A stretch of 61,006 nucleotides of DNA from an uncultured Haliea sp. (lineage in GTDB: Bacteria > Pseudomonadota > Gammaproteobacteria > Pseudomonadales > Halieaceae). A program made the translations under genes and the position numbers. The notes beneath the pieces were generated by a model. The model had not been told where the DNA came from and did no database searches. It saw only the letters and a list, made by a program, of their open reading frames with translations. Shown here piece after piece: positions 36,173-44,668 of this stretch. Location of the stretch: the NCBI GenBank assembly GCA_947258585.1, contig CAMYIZ010000062.1, positions 1 to 61,006 on the forward strand. The letters are read 5' to 3'. The first letter of the stretch is position 1, and each line of letters starts with the position of its first letter.

Positions 36173-37234
36173 CTACCGCCCGGGTGGGGTCTCGCGGTAA
36201 CTGTCCCAGTCCGCGAGCAGGGCCTCGATCACTTTCACGCCCACCAGATAGGCGTTCTCCAGTGCCGCATCGAGACCGGCGTAGCTGTCGTGCTGCTCTT
36301 CCCGCAGGTACTCGGCGGCGCCCTTGCCGGGTGGGGGCAGGGTGAAGTTGGAGGCAGTGCGCAGCACCAGCACCCGGCGCTTGTCGACCTTGCCGGCCTC
36401 GTGCAGGTAGGTGAGTGACTGGTAGCTGCCGGTGTCCTCCATCGCCGAGCTGACAAATTCGCCCTCGCCGTCGGTCCAGTACTTCACCCACTGGTTCGCC
36501 CAGTCGTTGAGCAGCTTGCCGTGCCAGAAGGTCATCGCGGCCAGCTGGTCACCCTTGATCACCTTCGGCGGCTGTTGTCCCACCGGGTAGTCCACATAGG
36601 GCTTGCGGGCCGCGGCCAGGGTTTCGTGGTCGGGCAACTCCATGTCTTTGGTCAAACCGTAGGCCCAGTTCACCAGGCCGGTATCGAGCCTGAATACCTC
36701 GCCCAGATTGTAGCTCTTGCGCTCCGGGTCGCCGGGCCCCTGGCTGAACAGCGGAAAGTAACCGTGATCCCAGTCCTCGGGGATTTCCCGGGGGTCTATT
36801 TCATGGGCCAGGTCGCCATCCACCAGCCACTCGGCCCAGGCCACGGAGCCGAGCGAGGCATCCGCCGGATCGAAGCCGGAAATGCCGGCGACCAGCCAGT
36901 AGGCCTTGCTGAGGTCGAAGCGCGGATCCAGGCCCAGGGCCATGACGCTGGCGGCAGCATTGGCCGTGCCCATGCCGGTGACGATGCCGAGCACACCGGA
37001 CTCCAGGTTCATGTGGATGTCGTGGTGCATGTGCGGCGCCGGGAAGCGGGTGTCCAGCGGCACGCGCTCGTACCAGCGCTGGAATTCCCCGGCGGCATCG
37101 CCGCTGTCGGCGCCGGTTTCGAACATGGTGACAACCACGACCTTGACCGGAATGGGGCCCGGCGCCGCAGTCTCCGCCAGCGCGGGGAATGCCGGCAGGG
37201 CAAGGAGCAGGGCAAGTAACACAGATTTTCTCAT
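36173..37234 (-). CDS. secreted NUP-family 'purine nucleoside permease', probably a nucleoside-cleaving enzyme
   Basis: 353 aa. A Sec signal peptide (MRKSVLLALLLALPAFPALA) places it in the periplasm. The body matches the NUP family: VKVVVVTMFETGADSGDAAGEFQRW, GVLGIVTGMGTANAAASVMALGLDPRFDLSKAYWLVAGISG and SSAMEDTGSYQSL. NUP was named after a Candida purine nucleoside permease, but the sequence has no membrane helices and its fold group is the nucleoside phosphorylase superfamily, so cleavage of nucleosides is more plausible than transport. Overlaps the ribokinase stop region (ATGA) and is last in the TonB receptor-ribokinase-NUP operon. Confidence 0.82.
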   Translation of the reverse strand: MRKSVLLALLLALPAFPALAETAAPGPIPVKVVVVTMFETGADSGDAAGEFQRWYERVPLDTRFPAPHMHHDIHMNLESGVLGIVTGMGTANAAASVMALGLDPRFDLSKAYWLVAGISGFDPADASLGSVAWAEWLVDGDLAHEIDPREIPEDWDHGYFPLFSQGPGDPERKSYNLGEVFRLDTGLVNWAYGLTKDMELPDHETLAAARKPYVDYPVGQQPPKVIKGDQLAAMTFWHGKLLNDWANQWVKYWTDGEGEFVSSAMEDTGSYQSLTYLHEAGKVDKRRVLVLRTASNFTLPPPGKGAAEYLREEQHDSYAGLDAALENAYLVGVKVIEALLADWDSYRETPPGR

Positions 37235-38187
37235 GGTGAATGCGTATCCGCCGTTGGGTGGGTGGTGAGGAAGGATTCTATCGCAGCCCGGGTCGGTGCG
37301 CTGGACTGGGCCCCGTGCTGCTGCACGGAAAGCGCCGCAGCGGCCTGGGCAAAACCTATGGCACGGGGCAATGCCAGTCCCTCGGTGAGCGCCACCGCCA
37401 GGCAGCCATTGAAGACATCGCCCGCCGCGGTGCTGTCCACTGCGGTCACCGGGAAGCCCGGGAACTCGCTGCGCCGGGGTTCGCGCGCGCCGTCGGCCTG
37501 GGACAGGAACACGCCCCTGGCGCCGCGGGTAATGATGACGGTGCCGACACCGCGCTGGTGCAGGGTGTCCGCCGCAGCCGCGGCAGAGCCGGTATCGCAG
37601 ACCTGGATGCCGGTCAGCAACGCCGCCTCGGTTTCATTGGGGGTAAGCAATTGCAGGAGGGGATACAGCGCTTCGGGCAGCACCTGGGCCGGGGCCGGAT
37701 TCAGGATCACCACCGCATCGGCCCTGCTGGCGGCGCGGGCTGCGGCCAGCACCGTGTCCATGGGTGTCTCCAGCTGCAGGAGCACCACGGCGGCCTTCTC
37801 CAGCAGGCGCCCGGCGCTGTCGATGTGGTGGGGCTGCAGTCGGGCATTGGCGCCCGGCGCCACCGCGATGCTGTTCTCACCGCTTGCGTCCACCAGGATC
37901 TGGGCGATCCCGGAGGGGGCCTGCGGGTCGACCACGCAGTGGTCGGTGTTGATGCCGGCGGTGGCGAAGGCGGCCAGTGCGGCATCGCCGAAGCTGTCCC
38001 TGCCAACACAGGCAATGAGACTGACGTCGCCGTCTGCGTGCGCCGCGGCCACCGCCTGGTTGGCGCCCTTGCCGCCCCCGGCGGTGCTGAAGCTGCCGCC
38101 GAGAACAGTTTCTCCGGGAGCCGGCAGGTGCGGCACCCGGATGATCATGTCGGTGTTGCTGGAGCCGACGACGACCAGTCTGCTCAT
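37231..38187 (-). CDS. rbsK: ribokinase
   Basis: 318 aa PfkB-family kinase that phosphorylates ribose to ribose 5-phosphate. The signatures are GGSFSTAGGGKGANQAVAAA (substrate region, about residues 36-55), LTPNETEAALLTG, and DSTAAGDVFNG with the catalytic Asp of the AAGD anion hole (near residue 258). GGAGG lies 5 bases before the ATG; the longer in-frame start 18 codons earlier is not supported. It starts 10 bases after the TonB receptor gene and overlaps the NUP gene by 4 bases, which points to ribose from extracellular nucleosides. Confidence 0.92.
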   Translation of the reverse strand: MSRLVVVGSSNTDMIIRVPHLPAPGETVLGGSFSTAGGGKGANQAVAAAHADGDVSLIACVGRDSFGDAALAAFATAGINTDHCVVDPQAPSGIAQILVDASGENSIAVAPGANARLQPHHIDSAGRLLEKAAVVLLQLETPMDTVLAAARAASRADAVVILNPAPAQVLPEALYPLLQLLTPNETEAALLTGIQVCDTGSAAAAADTLHQRGVGTVIITRGARGVFLSQADGAREPRRSEFPGFPVTAVDSTAAGDVFNGCLAVALTEGLALPRAIGFAQAAAALSVQQHGAQSSAPTRAAIESFLTTHPTADTHSP

Positions 38188-38197
38188 GGCCCCTCCG

Positions 38198-40357
38198 TCA
38201 GAACCTGCTGGACAGGGACAGACCCCAGACCCGCGGCTCATTGGTGAAGCCGGTCAGGTTGTTGAAGTCAATCGCTCCCTGCACGTTTTCCTCGTCGGTG
38301 ATGTTGCGGCCGAACAGGGCCATTTCGTAGCTGCCGTCGCGCAGGCGCCAGCCCAGGCGCAGGCCGCCCTCGAACTGGCCGTCGGTGACGAACTCGGCGG
38401 CGTCGTAGAGGAATATCTGGGTGTCACCCTGGTAGGACCAGTCGGTGAAGGCAAACAGCTCCGACTCGCGGCCCACGGGAAGGGTCCAGGAGGCGGTGAA
38501 GTTGAAGGTGGTCTCCGGCGCCTGGGGGAAGGGGTTGCCGTCCACGAACACGAGGCCGTTGCCGTCCACGGGATTGCGGATGGTGCAGGCCCCGCTGCCG
38601 CAGGAGCCCACGCGCAGGCTGCTGTCCTCGATCTCGGTGTCGGCGTAGCCGGCGCCGAAGGTAACCGCGAAGTTGTCGGTGAGGGCCCACTCGAGGTCGA
38701 CTTCCCCGCCCTGGCCGGTGCCCTGTTCAGCGTTCACCAGCTGGATGGAGTTGTCCACACCGCCGACGGCGGTAAACTGGATGTCATCCACCTCGTAGTA
38801 GAACAGCGCGGCGTTGAGGCGCATGCGTCCATCCAGGTACTCTGCCTTGTAGCCCAGCTCGAAGGCGGTGATGGTCTCGGAATCGGCGATGGAGGGTGCG
38901 GCGCCGAAGGCGACGTCCCGGCCCTGGATGGTGGGTGCGCGGAAGCCGGTGCCGACCCTGGCCCAGTACAGGGAGCTGTCGCTGGCGGCAAAGGACAGGG
39001 CGAGGTCGCCGCTGACCTGGTCATCGGAAACGCTTTCCGCAAAGCCCGGGGCGAAGAAATCCTTCTCGTCGTCGGTCCAGCGCAGGCCCGCGGTCAGGGT
39101 CCAGGCATCGGTGAGTGCGTAGTCGACCTGGCCGAACACGGCTACCGAGGTGTTCTCATGAGTGACCGTGGTTGCCGGCACGAAGAAGGGGTTGGTTTCC
39201 ACGTCCAGATCGGAGTCGAAATAAAACAGGCCGGTCTGCCAGTTGAGCCGGCCGTCGCTGTTGCTGGACAGGCGGAGCTCCTGGGTAAACTGCTCGACGT
39301 CGGCCGAGTCCTGGGTCTGGGAGGGGAAGGGGATGAAGCCCGGTCCCATGAACGGCAGGAACGAGGCGCCGAAGCCGCCGTCGATATCGCCCAGGCTGCG
39401 GCCCTTGGCGTCTTCCCCCGCGGTGATGGAGGTCAGGGTCACGCTGTCGAAGTCGTACTCGACCTTGAGGTTGACGCCGGTGTTGCGGTATTCCTGCGGG
39501 TTGTTGTCGCCCTCGTCGAAGAATACGGTGTCGCGGATATAGTTTTCGTTCAGCTTGTTGCTGCCGGTGGTGAACACATTGGCGCGGAACACTGCCGCGG
39601 TACCGTCCAGGTCGCGGTGGTGGGCGCCCAGCAGCACGCTGGTGCGGTCATTGGGCTCGAACAGCAGGGCGCCCTTGACAGCCTTTTCGATAAAGCCGCC
39701 GAGGGCGTCGTCTTCGCCGGTGAAGGCGTTGTCGATCCAGTCGCCGCGGCTCTGGTACAGCACCGCGACGCGCCCGGCAACGGTATCGCTGAGGCCGCCG
39801 CCGACCGCGCCCTCGAAGTTCAGGGTGTCGAGCTCGCCGATATCGACCTTGGCATAGCCCTCCAGTTCCCGGGTCGGCTTGCGGGAGTCAAACTTGACGA
39901 TGCCGGCGGTGGTGTTGCGACCGAACAGGGAGCCCTGGGGGCCGCGCAGGACTTCAACCTGCTCGATGTCGAACAGCGGGAAGCTTTTCAGGACCACATT
40001 TTCCTTCACCACCTCGTCCATGATGATGGACACGGGCTGGGAGGCGGCGAGGTCGAAGTCGATGTTGCCGAGGCCGCGGATGTAGAAGCGCGGCGCGACG
40101 CGACCGTTGGACGACTCGACATACAGGCCCGGCACCCGCGTGGAGAGGCCGCGGATGTCCGCGCCGCCTTCAAACAGTGCGGTGAAGCGCTCGCCGGACA
40201 TGGTCGCCACCGACAGCGGAACATCCAGCAGGCCTTGCTCGCGCTTCTGCGCGGTGACTATGATCTCCTCCAGTTGCGCCATGGCGGGAGCGGTGGCTGT
40301 GGTCGCTGCGGCAATGGCGGCGGTCAGGGCCAACCGGGGAACGGTGATCCTCTTCAT
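38198..40357 (-). CDS. TonB-dependent outer-membrane receptor
   Basis: 719 aa. A Sec signal (MKRITVPRLALTAAIAAATTATAPAMA) is followed by LEEIIVTAQKREQGLLDVPLSVATMSG, the usual TonB-box-adjacent region and plug start, then a plug with GNIDFDLAASQPVSIIMDEVV and VEVLRGPQGSLFGRNTTAG. A 22-strand barrel fills the rest and the protein ends in Phe (SLSSRF), the BAM recognition end. It is first in an operon with ribokinase and NUP, so nucleosides are the likely substrate (inference). AGGAGAG lies about 6 bases before the ATG. Confidence 0.92.
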   Translation of the reverse strand: MKRITVPRLALTAAIAAATTATAPAMAQLEEIIVTAQKREQGLLDVPLSVATMSGERFTALFEGGADIRGLSTRVPGLYVESSNGRVAPRFYIRGLGNIDFDLAASQPVSIIMDEVVKENVVLKSFPLFDIEQVEVLRGPQGSLFGRNTTAGIVKFDSRKPTRELEGYAKVDIGELDTLNFEGAVGGGLSDTVAGRVAVLYQSRGDWIDNAFTGEDDALGGFIEKAVKGALLFEPNDRTSVLLGAHHRDLDGTAAVFRANVFTTGSNKLNENYIRDTVFFDEGDNNPQEYRNTGVNLKVEYDFDSVTLTSITAGEDAKGRSLGDIDGGFGASFLPFMGPGFIPFPSQTQDSADVEQFTQELRLSSNSDGRLNWQTGLFYFDSDLDVETNPFFVPATTVTHENTSVAVFGQVDYALTDAWTLTAGLRWTDDEKDFFAPGFAESVSDDQVSGDLALSFAASDSSLYWARVGTGFRAPTIQGRDVAFGAAPSIADSETITAFELGYKAEYLDGRMRLNAALFYYEVDDIQFTAVGGVDNSIQLVNAEQGTGQGGEVDLEWALTDNFAVTFGAGYADTEIEDSSLRVGSCGSGACTIRNPVDGNGLVFVDGNPFPQAPETTFNFTASWTLPVGRESELFAFTDWSYQGDTQIFLYDAAEFVTDGQFEGGLRLGWRLRDGSYEMALFGRNITDEENVQGAIDFNNLTGFTNEPRVWGLSLSSRF

Positions 40358-40455
40358 GGATGTCTCTCCTGAGTAAACTGGTCGGGTGCGGTCGATGGTT
40401 TCTTGCGGAGTGATAACGGGTTCTGGTGCCCGCGGCTGGCCTTGGCGGCGCATGT

Positions 40456-40470
40456 GTGCAAAATTTACAC
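40456..40470. promoter_or_regulatory. candidate operator in the divergent purine promoter region
   Basis: GTGCAAAATTTACAC is a 15-base near-perfect palindrome: GTG/CAC and AAA/TTT pair around a central A, with only the fourth pair mismatched. It sits almost midway between the TonB receptor start (99 bases away) and the amidohydrolase start (104 bases). No regulator gene adjoins it. Confidence 0.4.
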
Positions 40471-40573
40471 CTCTGGCGCGCCTGCCGCAGCCCCCCGCGG
40501 CAAAAATACCAGAATTTGCCCAGTTCCATTGGCGGGTAAACGTACTGTGTCCGCCCGTGTGCGGGATAGGAGA

Positions 40574-42001
40574 ATGCCTGTGTTGAAGCTTTTTGCGCCC
40601 TGCTCCCTGCTGCTGGGCTGGCTGATGTTACCGGTGGTTGCGGGAGCCAGCCCCGGTAACGGTGCCGACCTCATTGTCTACGGTGACTACCTGCTGACCA
40701 TGGATCCCGGGCAGCCGGAATTGCGGGACGCGGCGGTAGTGGTGCGCGAGGGCGTGATTGTGGATGTCGGCCCCCGGGAACGGATTGACCGGACCTGGGT
40801 GGCCAGGGACAGCATCGCGGGGGAGGGCCGGGTGCTGATGCCCGGGCTGGTCAATGGTCACACCCACACCGCGATGACCCTGTTCCGGGGTATGGTTGAT
40901 GACCTGGACCTGATGACCTGGCTGAATCACTACGTGTTCCCGATGGAGGGGCGTTTCGTGGATCCCGATTTCGTGCGCACGGGCACGGAGCTGGCCTGCT
41001 GGGAGATGATCCGCGGTGGTACCACCACCTTCGTGGATATGTATTTCTATCCGGACGAAATCGCCTCCGTGGTCGAGCGCTGCGGACTGCGTGCGGTGAT
41101 CGGCTCCCCGCACATCGATTTCCCCAGTCCCGGTTTCACCGGCTGGGAGGACTCCTTTGCCGCCGCCGCGGACTTTGTCCGCCGCTGGCAGGGCCGGCAT
41201 CCCCGTATTACCCCCGCGTTTGCCCCCCATGCGCCGTATACGGTCTCGGCAGAGCACCTGCAGGCCACGGTGGAAAAAGCCACCGAGCTCGGCGCCGTGG
41301 TCACCATGCACCTGGCGGAGGCGCCGGCAGAGACCGAGTTTATCGCCGCGGAGTATGACACCAGCCCGGTACGCCACGTGGCGGGACTGGGCATGTTCCG
41401 GCTGCCGCTGATTGCGGCACATATGGTGCAGCTGGACGCCGCGGATATCACCCTGACCGCGGGGGCCGGCGTGGGCGCGATCCACAACCCCACGTCCAAC
41501 ATGAAACTGGGCGCGGGTATTTCCCCGGTGCCGGCGATGCTGGCGGCGGGCGTGAACGTCGGCCTGGGCACGGACGGTGCCGCCTCCAACAACGATCTCG
41601 ACCTCTGGGAGGAAGTGCGCATGGCGGCCCTGCTGCACAAGGTTGCCAGCGGCGATCCCACCGCGATGCCGGCCGGCCAGGCCCTGGCCATGGCGACGCG
41701 GCTGGGAGCGGCGGCCATTCACCTGGGGGATGTTGTCGGCCAGCTGAAAACCGGCATGCAGGCGGACATGATCCAGCTGGACGTGACCCGGACCCATCAC
41801 CTGCCACTGTACGATGTGATATCCCACCTGGTGTATGTACTGGACAGCCAGGATGTGCAGACGACCATTGTGGCCGGGCAAGTGCTGATGCGGGACCGGC
41901 AGGTGCTCACGCTGGATGAGACGGCACTGCGGGCGGCGGTATCCCGGGCCAGCGACCGTATTCGCAAGGCCTTGCGCGAACAACAGGAGAACGAGGCATG
42001 A
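40574..42001 (+). CDS. secreted amidohydrolase, MTA/SAH deaminase-like
   Basis: 475 aa. An N-terminal signal peptide (LFAPCSLLLGWLMLPVVAGASP) precedes a TRZ/ATZ amidohydrolase. Metal-binding motifs are VNGHTHTAMTLFRGMVDDLDLMTWL (HxH, about residue 98), FAPHAPYTVSAEHL, TMHLAEAPAE (third His) and GTDGAASNNDLDLWEE (Asp). The closest named family I recall is 5'-methylthioadenosine/S-adenosylhomocysteine deaminase (MtaD), which deaminates adenine nucleosides; export to the periplasm is unusual. The ATG at 40574 sits 1 base after AGGAG, whereas a GTG at 40580 is spaced 7, so the true start may be 40580. It overlaps the cupin gene (ATGA). Confidence 0.87.
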   Translation: MPVLKLFAPCSLLLGWLMLPVVAGASPGNGADLIVYGDYLLTMDPGQPELRDAAVVVREGVIVDVGPRERIDRTWVARDSIAGEGRVLMPGLVNGHTHTAMTLFRGMVDDLDLMTWLNHYVFPMEGRFVDPDFVRTGTELACWEMIRGGTTTFVDMYFYPDEIASVVERCGLRAVIGSPHIDFPSPGFTGWEDSFAAAADFVRRWQGRHPRITPAFAPHAPYTVSAEHLQATVEKATELGAVVTMHLAEAPAETEFIAAEYDTSPVRHVAGLGMFRLPLIAAHMVQLDAADITLTAGAGVGAIHNPTSNMKLGAGISPVPAMLAAGVNVGLGTDGAASNNDLDLWEEVRMAALLHKVASGDPTAMPAGQALAMATRLGAAAIHLGDVVGQLKTGMQADMIQLDVTRTHHLPLYDVISHLVYVLDSQDVQTTIVAGQVLMRDRQVLTLDETALRAAVSRASDRIRKALREQQENEA

Positions 42002-42579
42002 GAATCGCAGGTATCATACTGGGCTGCGCCCTGGCAGCTATTGGCGCCAGGGCTGCCCACGCCGACCTCGCGGAAACCGCGGTGGCTCTTCCGGACAAGG
42101 CAACCCTGATCGCCACGCTGGGTCTGCAGGCCCATGTCGAGGGCGGTTATTTCGCCCGCACCTTCCAGCCCGACCACCGGCCGCAGGTGGCAACGCCGCG
42201 CGGCTCGCGCTATACCATGACCGCCATCCACTACCTGCTGACGGACGATTCCCCGATCGGCCACTGGCACCGCAACGAGTCGGACATCGTGCACTTCCAC
42301 CATCTGGGCGCGCCGGTGCACTACTACCTGTTGCATCCCGATGGTCGGCTGGAAACGGCGGTGCTGGGCCCGGATCTGGCGGCCGGCCAGCGCCTGCAAC
42401 TGACGGTGCAGGGCGGCGTCTGGAAAGCCTCACACCTGCCGCAGGGCGAGTACGGCCTGATCAGCGAGGCGGTTGCCCCGGGCTTCGACTATGCGGACAT
42501 GGCCCTGGGTACGCGCGCGGTCCTGCTACAGCAGTTCCCGCAACACGCCGATGTGATCCGGGCCTATACCCGCAATTGA
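41998..42579 (+). CDS. secreted cupin (DUF985 family)
   Basis: 193 aa. A signal peptide (MRIAGIILGCALAAIGARAAHA) is followed by a DUF985 cupin: LQAHVEGGYFARTFQ, YLLTDDSPIGHWHRNESDIVHFHHLGAPVHYYLLHPDG and LVSEAV-like GEYGLISEAVAPGFDYADM. The HWH/E and H residues are the metal ligands of cupins. Function unknown; translation is coupled to the amidohydrolase, so it may act on the same periplasmic substrates. Confidence 0.88.
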   Translation: MRIAGIILGCALAAIGARAAHADLAETAVALPDKATLIATLGLQAHVEGGYFARTFQPDHRPQVATPRGSRYTMTAIHYLLTDDSPIGHWHRNESDIVHFHHLGAPVHYYLLHPDGRLETAVLGPDLAAGQRLQLTVQGGVWKASHLPQGEYGLISEAVAPGFDYADMALGTRAVLLQQFPQHADVIRAYTRN

Positions 42580-42585
42580 AGCCGG

Positions 42586-43164
42586 CTATTGGCCCTTGGC
42601 CATCAGGTGCTGCTCCAGCTCGGGCATGATGCTGGCGAGCTCGGGCTTGTTGGCGCGGATCTCCGCCGCGGTCAGGCCGTGCAGCTCATGCGGGAAGACC
42701 AGCCAGTCGCTGGTCTCGTGGATGTAGTAGTCCGGCACCCGTTCGGTCTGGTTGTTGCCCGGCTTGTAGTAGGGCGTGGCGATGCGGATTTCCGGAGTGT
42801 TCTTCTTGCAGGCCTGGCGCAGGTCCTGGATGACCTGGTCTATGGACAGGCCCGAGTCGTGGACGTCGTCGACGATCAGCAACGAGTCCTCGGATTCCAG
42901 CTGCTTGATGAGGTAGGTCAGGCCGTGCACCTGGACATGGCGGCTGCGCTCGCCGATGCCGGTGTAGGAGGAGGTGCGGATGGCGATATGGTCCGCCTCC
43001 ACCCCCAGTACGTCCAGTAGCTCCTGCACCGCGATTCCCACCGGCGCCCCGCCGCGCCAGACGCCGACGATGTAGTTGGGGCGATAACCGCTGGTGTACA
43101 CCTGCCAGGCCAGCCTGAAGGAATCTTCCAGCAACTGCTGGGCGCTGATGTAGTGCTTGTGCAT
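42586..43164 (-). CDS. hypoxanthine/guanine-type phosphoribosyltransferase
   Basis: 192 aa. The PRPP-binding motif LLIVDDVHDSGLS (about residues 95-107) and YIVGVWRGGAPVGIAV (about 31-46) place it with the Gpt/Hpt-like phosphoribosyltransferases common in pseudomonads and relatives. It would convert an imported purine base plus PRPP to a nucleotide. The start is uncertain by 7 codons (43164 or 43185); the chosen one matches homologues beginning MxKxFISAQ-like. It is convergent with the cupin gene and divergent from the purine permease. Confidence 0.87.
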   Translation of the reverse strand: MHKHYISAQQLLEDSFRLAWQVYTSGYRPNYIVGVWRGGAPVGIAVQELLDVLGVEADHIAIRTSSYTGIGERSRHVQVHGLTYLIKQLESEDSLLIVDDVHDSGLSIDQVIQDLRQACKKNTPEIRIATPYYKPGNNQTERVPDYYIHETSDWLVFPHELHGLTAAEIRANKPELASIMPELEQHLMAKGQ

Positions 43165-43317
43165 GGTGGTGGTGTCCTCAAACATCGGTTCTGCGGGGAT
43201 GGCGCAGAGATTAGCACAGCTTTCCCCGCAACCCGGTCCCGCCTATGGTGCCCCCCGCGGCGATTGCGTACACTTTCGCCTTTCTTCGCGCAGCGGACAG
43301 AGGGAGCAAGCAGCACC

Positions 43318-44637
43318 ATGGAGCACGGTAACCAGCCTGCGGCAGGCCCTCTGGAGCGTTTTTTCAGGCTGTCCGAACACGGTACCAATGTTCGCACCGA
43401 GCTGATTGCGGGCGCCACTACCTTCGTCACCATGGCCTATATCATCTTCGTCAATCCGCAGATGATGGCCTCCGCCGGCATGGATCCGCAGGCCTCCTTC
43501 GTCGCCACCTGCCTGGCCTCGGCGCTGGCCTGCTACCTGATGGGGCTCTACGCCAACTGGCCGGTGGGGCTGGCACCGGGCATGGGCCTGAACGCATTCT
43601 TCACCTACACCGTGGTCGCCGACATGGGCTATAGCTGGCAGGTGGCCCTGGGGGCCGTGTTCCTCGCCGGCGTACTGTTCGTGATCATGAGCGTCACCCG
43701 CCTGCGACGCTGGATGCTGGACAGCATACCGCTGGACCTGCGTGTGGCCATGGGTGCGGGCGTCGGCCTGTTTGTGGGTTTTATCGGCCTGAAGAGCGGC
43801 GGCATTATCGTCGCCAGCGACGCCACCTATCTTACCCTTGGCGATCTCGCTGCGCCCGAACCTTTTCTCGCGGCACTGGGCTTTCTGGTGATTGCGATCC
43901 TGTCCATTCGCCAGGTGCACGGCGCGATCATTATCGGCATCCTGGCGATTACCGGCATTGCCCTGGGCGGGAATCTGGTGGAGTACCAGGGTCTGGTGGC
44001 GGCGCCGCCGAGCATGGCGCCCGTCTTCCTGCAACTGGACATTCCCGGTGCCCTGGACGTGGCCATGACCAGCGTCATCATCGCCTTCCTGTTCGTGAAC
44101 CTGTTTGACACTGCCGGAACCCTGCTGGGGGTGGCCAACCGTGCCGGCCTGATGAATGCCGACGGCAGTATCCGCAATATGGATCGGGCGCTGAAGGCGG
44201 ACAGCACTTCCAGCGTGCTCGGTGCCTTCCTCGGCTGCGCCCCGGTGACCAGCTACGTGGAGAGCGCCGCCGGGGTCGCTGCCGGTGGCCGCACCGGCCT
44301 CACTGCGGTCACTGTCGGCACCCTGTTCCTGGTGGCCATCTTCTTCGCGCCGCTGGCCGCCATGGTGCCGGCGTTTGCGACGGCGGGGGCGCTGATCTAC
44401 GTGGCGATGCTGATGCTGACCAGCCTGCAGGGGCTGGAGTGGGAGGACATGACCGAGGTGGTGCCGGCGCTGATCACTGTGGTGATGATTCCGCTGTCGT
44501 TTTCCATCGCCAACGGGATCGCGGTCGGCTTCATAAGCTATGTCGCGATCAAGCTGTTCGTGGGCCGCTACCGGGATATCTCCCCCGGCGCCTGGTTCCT
44601 GGCGTTGATCTTCATCGCCAAGTTCGCGCTGATGTGA
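43318..44637 (+). CDS. NCS2-family purine base permease (AzgA/GhxP type)
   Basis: 439 aa with about 12 to 14 membrane segments. Family markers: RTELIAGATTFVTMAYIIFVNPQMMASAGMD, YANWPVGLAPGMGLNAFFTY and FVNLFDTAGTLLGVANRAGL, plus APVTSYVESAAGVAAGGRTGLTAV. AzgA-like carriers import adenine, guanine or hypoxanthine with protons. The start is the ATG after AGGGAG (spacing 11). Its position opposite the phosphoribosyltransferase gene fits uptake followed by salvage. Confidence 0.93.
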   Translation: MEHGNQPAAGPLERFFRLSEHGTNVRTELIAGATTFVTMAYIIFVNPQMMASAGMDPQASFVATCLASALACYLMGLYANWPVGLAPGMGLNAFFTYTVVADMGYSWQVALGAVFLAGVLFVIMSVTRLRRWMLDSIPLDLRVAMGAGVGLFVGFIGLKSGGIIVASDATYLTLGDLAAPEPFLAALGFLVIAILSIRQVHGAIIIGILAITGIALGGNLVEYQGLVAAPPSMAPVFLQLDIPGALDVAMTSVIIAFLFVNLFDTAGTLLGVANRAGLMNADGSIRNMDRALKADSTSSVLGAFLGCAPVTSYVESAAGVAAGGRTGLTAVTVGTLFLVAIFFAPLAAMVPAFATAGALIYVAMLMLTSLQGLEWEDMTEVVPALITVVMIPLSFSIANGIAVGFISYVAIKLFVGRYRDISPGAWFLALIFIAKFALM

Positions 44638-44655
44638 ACCCCTGCCCGGCTCCGG

Positions 44656-44661
44656 TATAAT
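44656..44661 (+). promoter_or_regulatory. perfect -10 element (TATAAT) 7 bases before pepD
   Basis: TATAAT at 44656-44661 ends 7 bases before the pepD ATG. No convincing -35 lies 16-18 bases upstream. If used, transcription would start at or next to the ATG, giving a leaderless message. Confidence 0.4.
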
Positions 44662-44668
44662 CCCGCCG

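Noticed and set aside
37262-40372. A 1036-codon plus-strand frame opposite ribokinase and the TonB receptor
   Set aside because: Antisense shadow of two well-recognised genes. Composition is typical of reverse-strand GC-rich frames.
43165-43317. A purine riboswitch before the purine permease
   Set aside because: No conserved purine-aptamer core or terminator hairpin was found, and the GC-rich leader is too short to support one.
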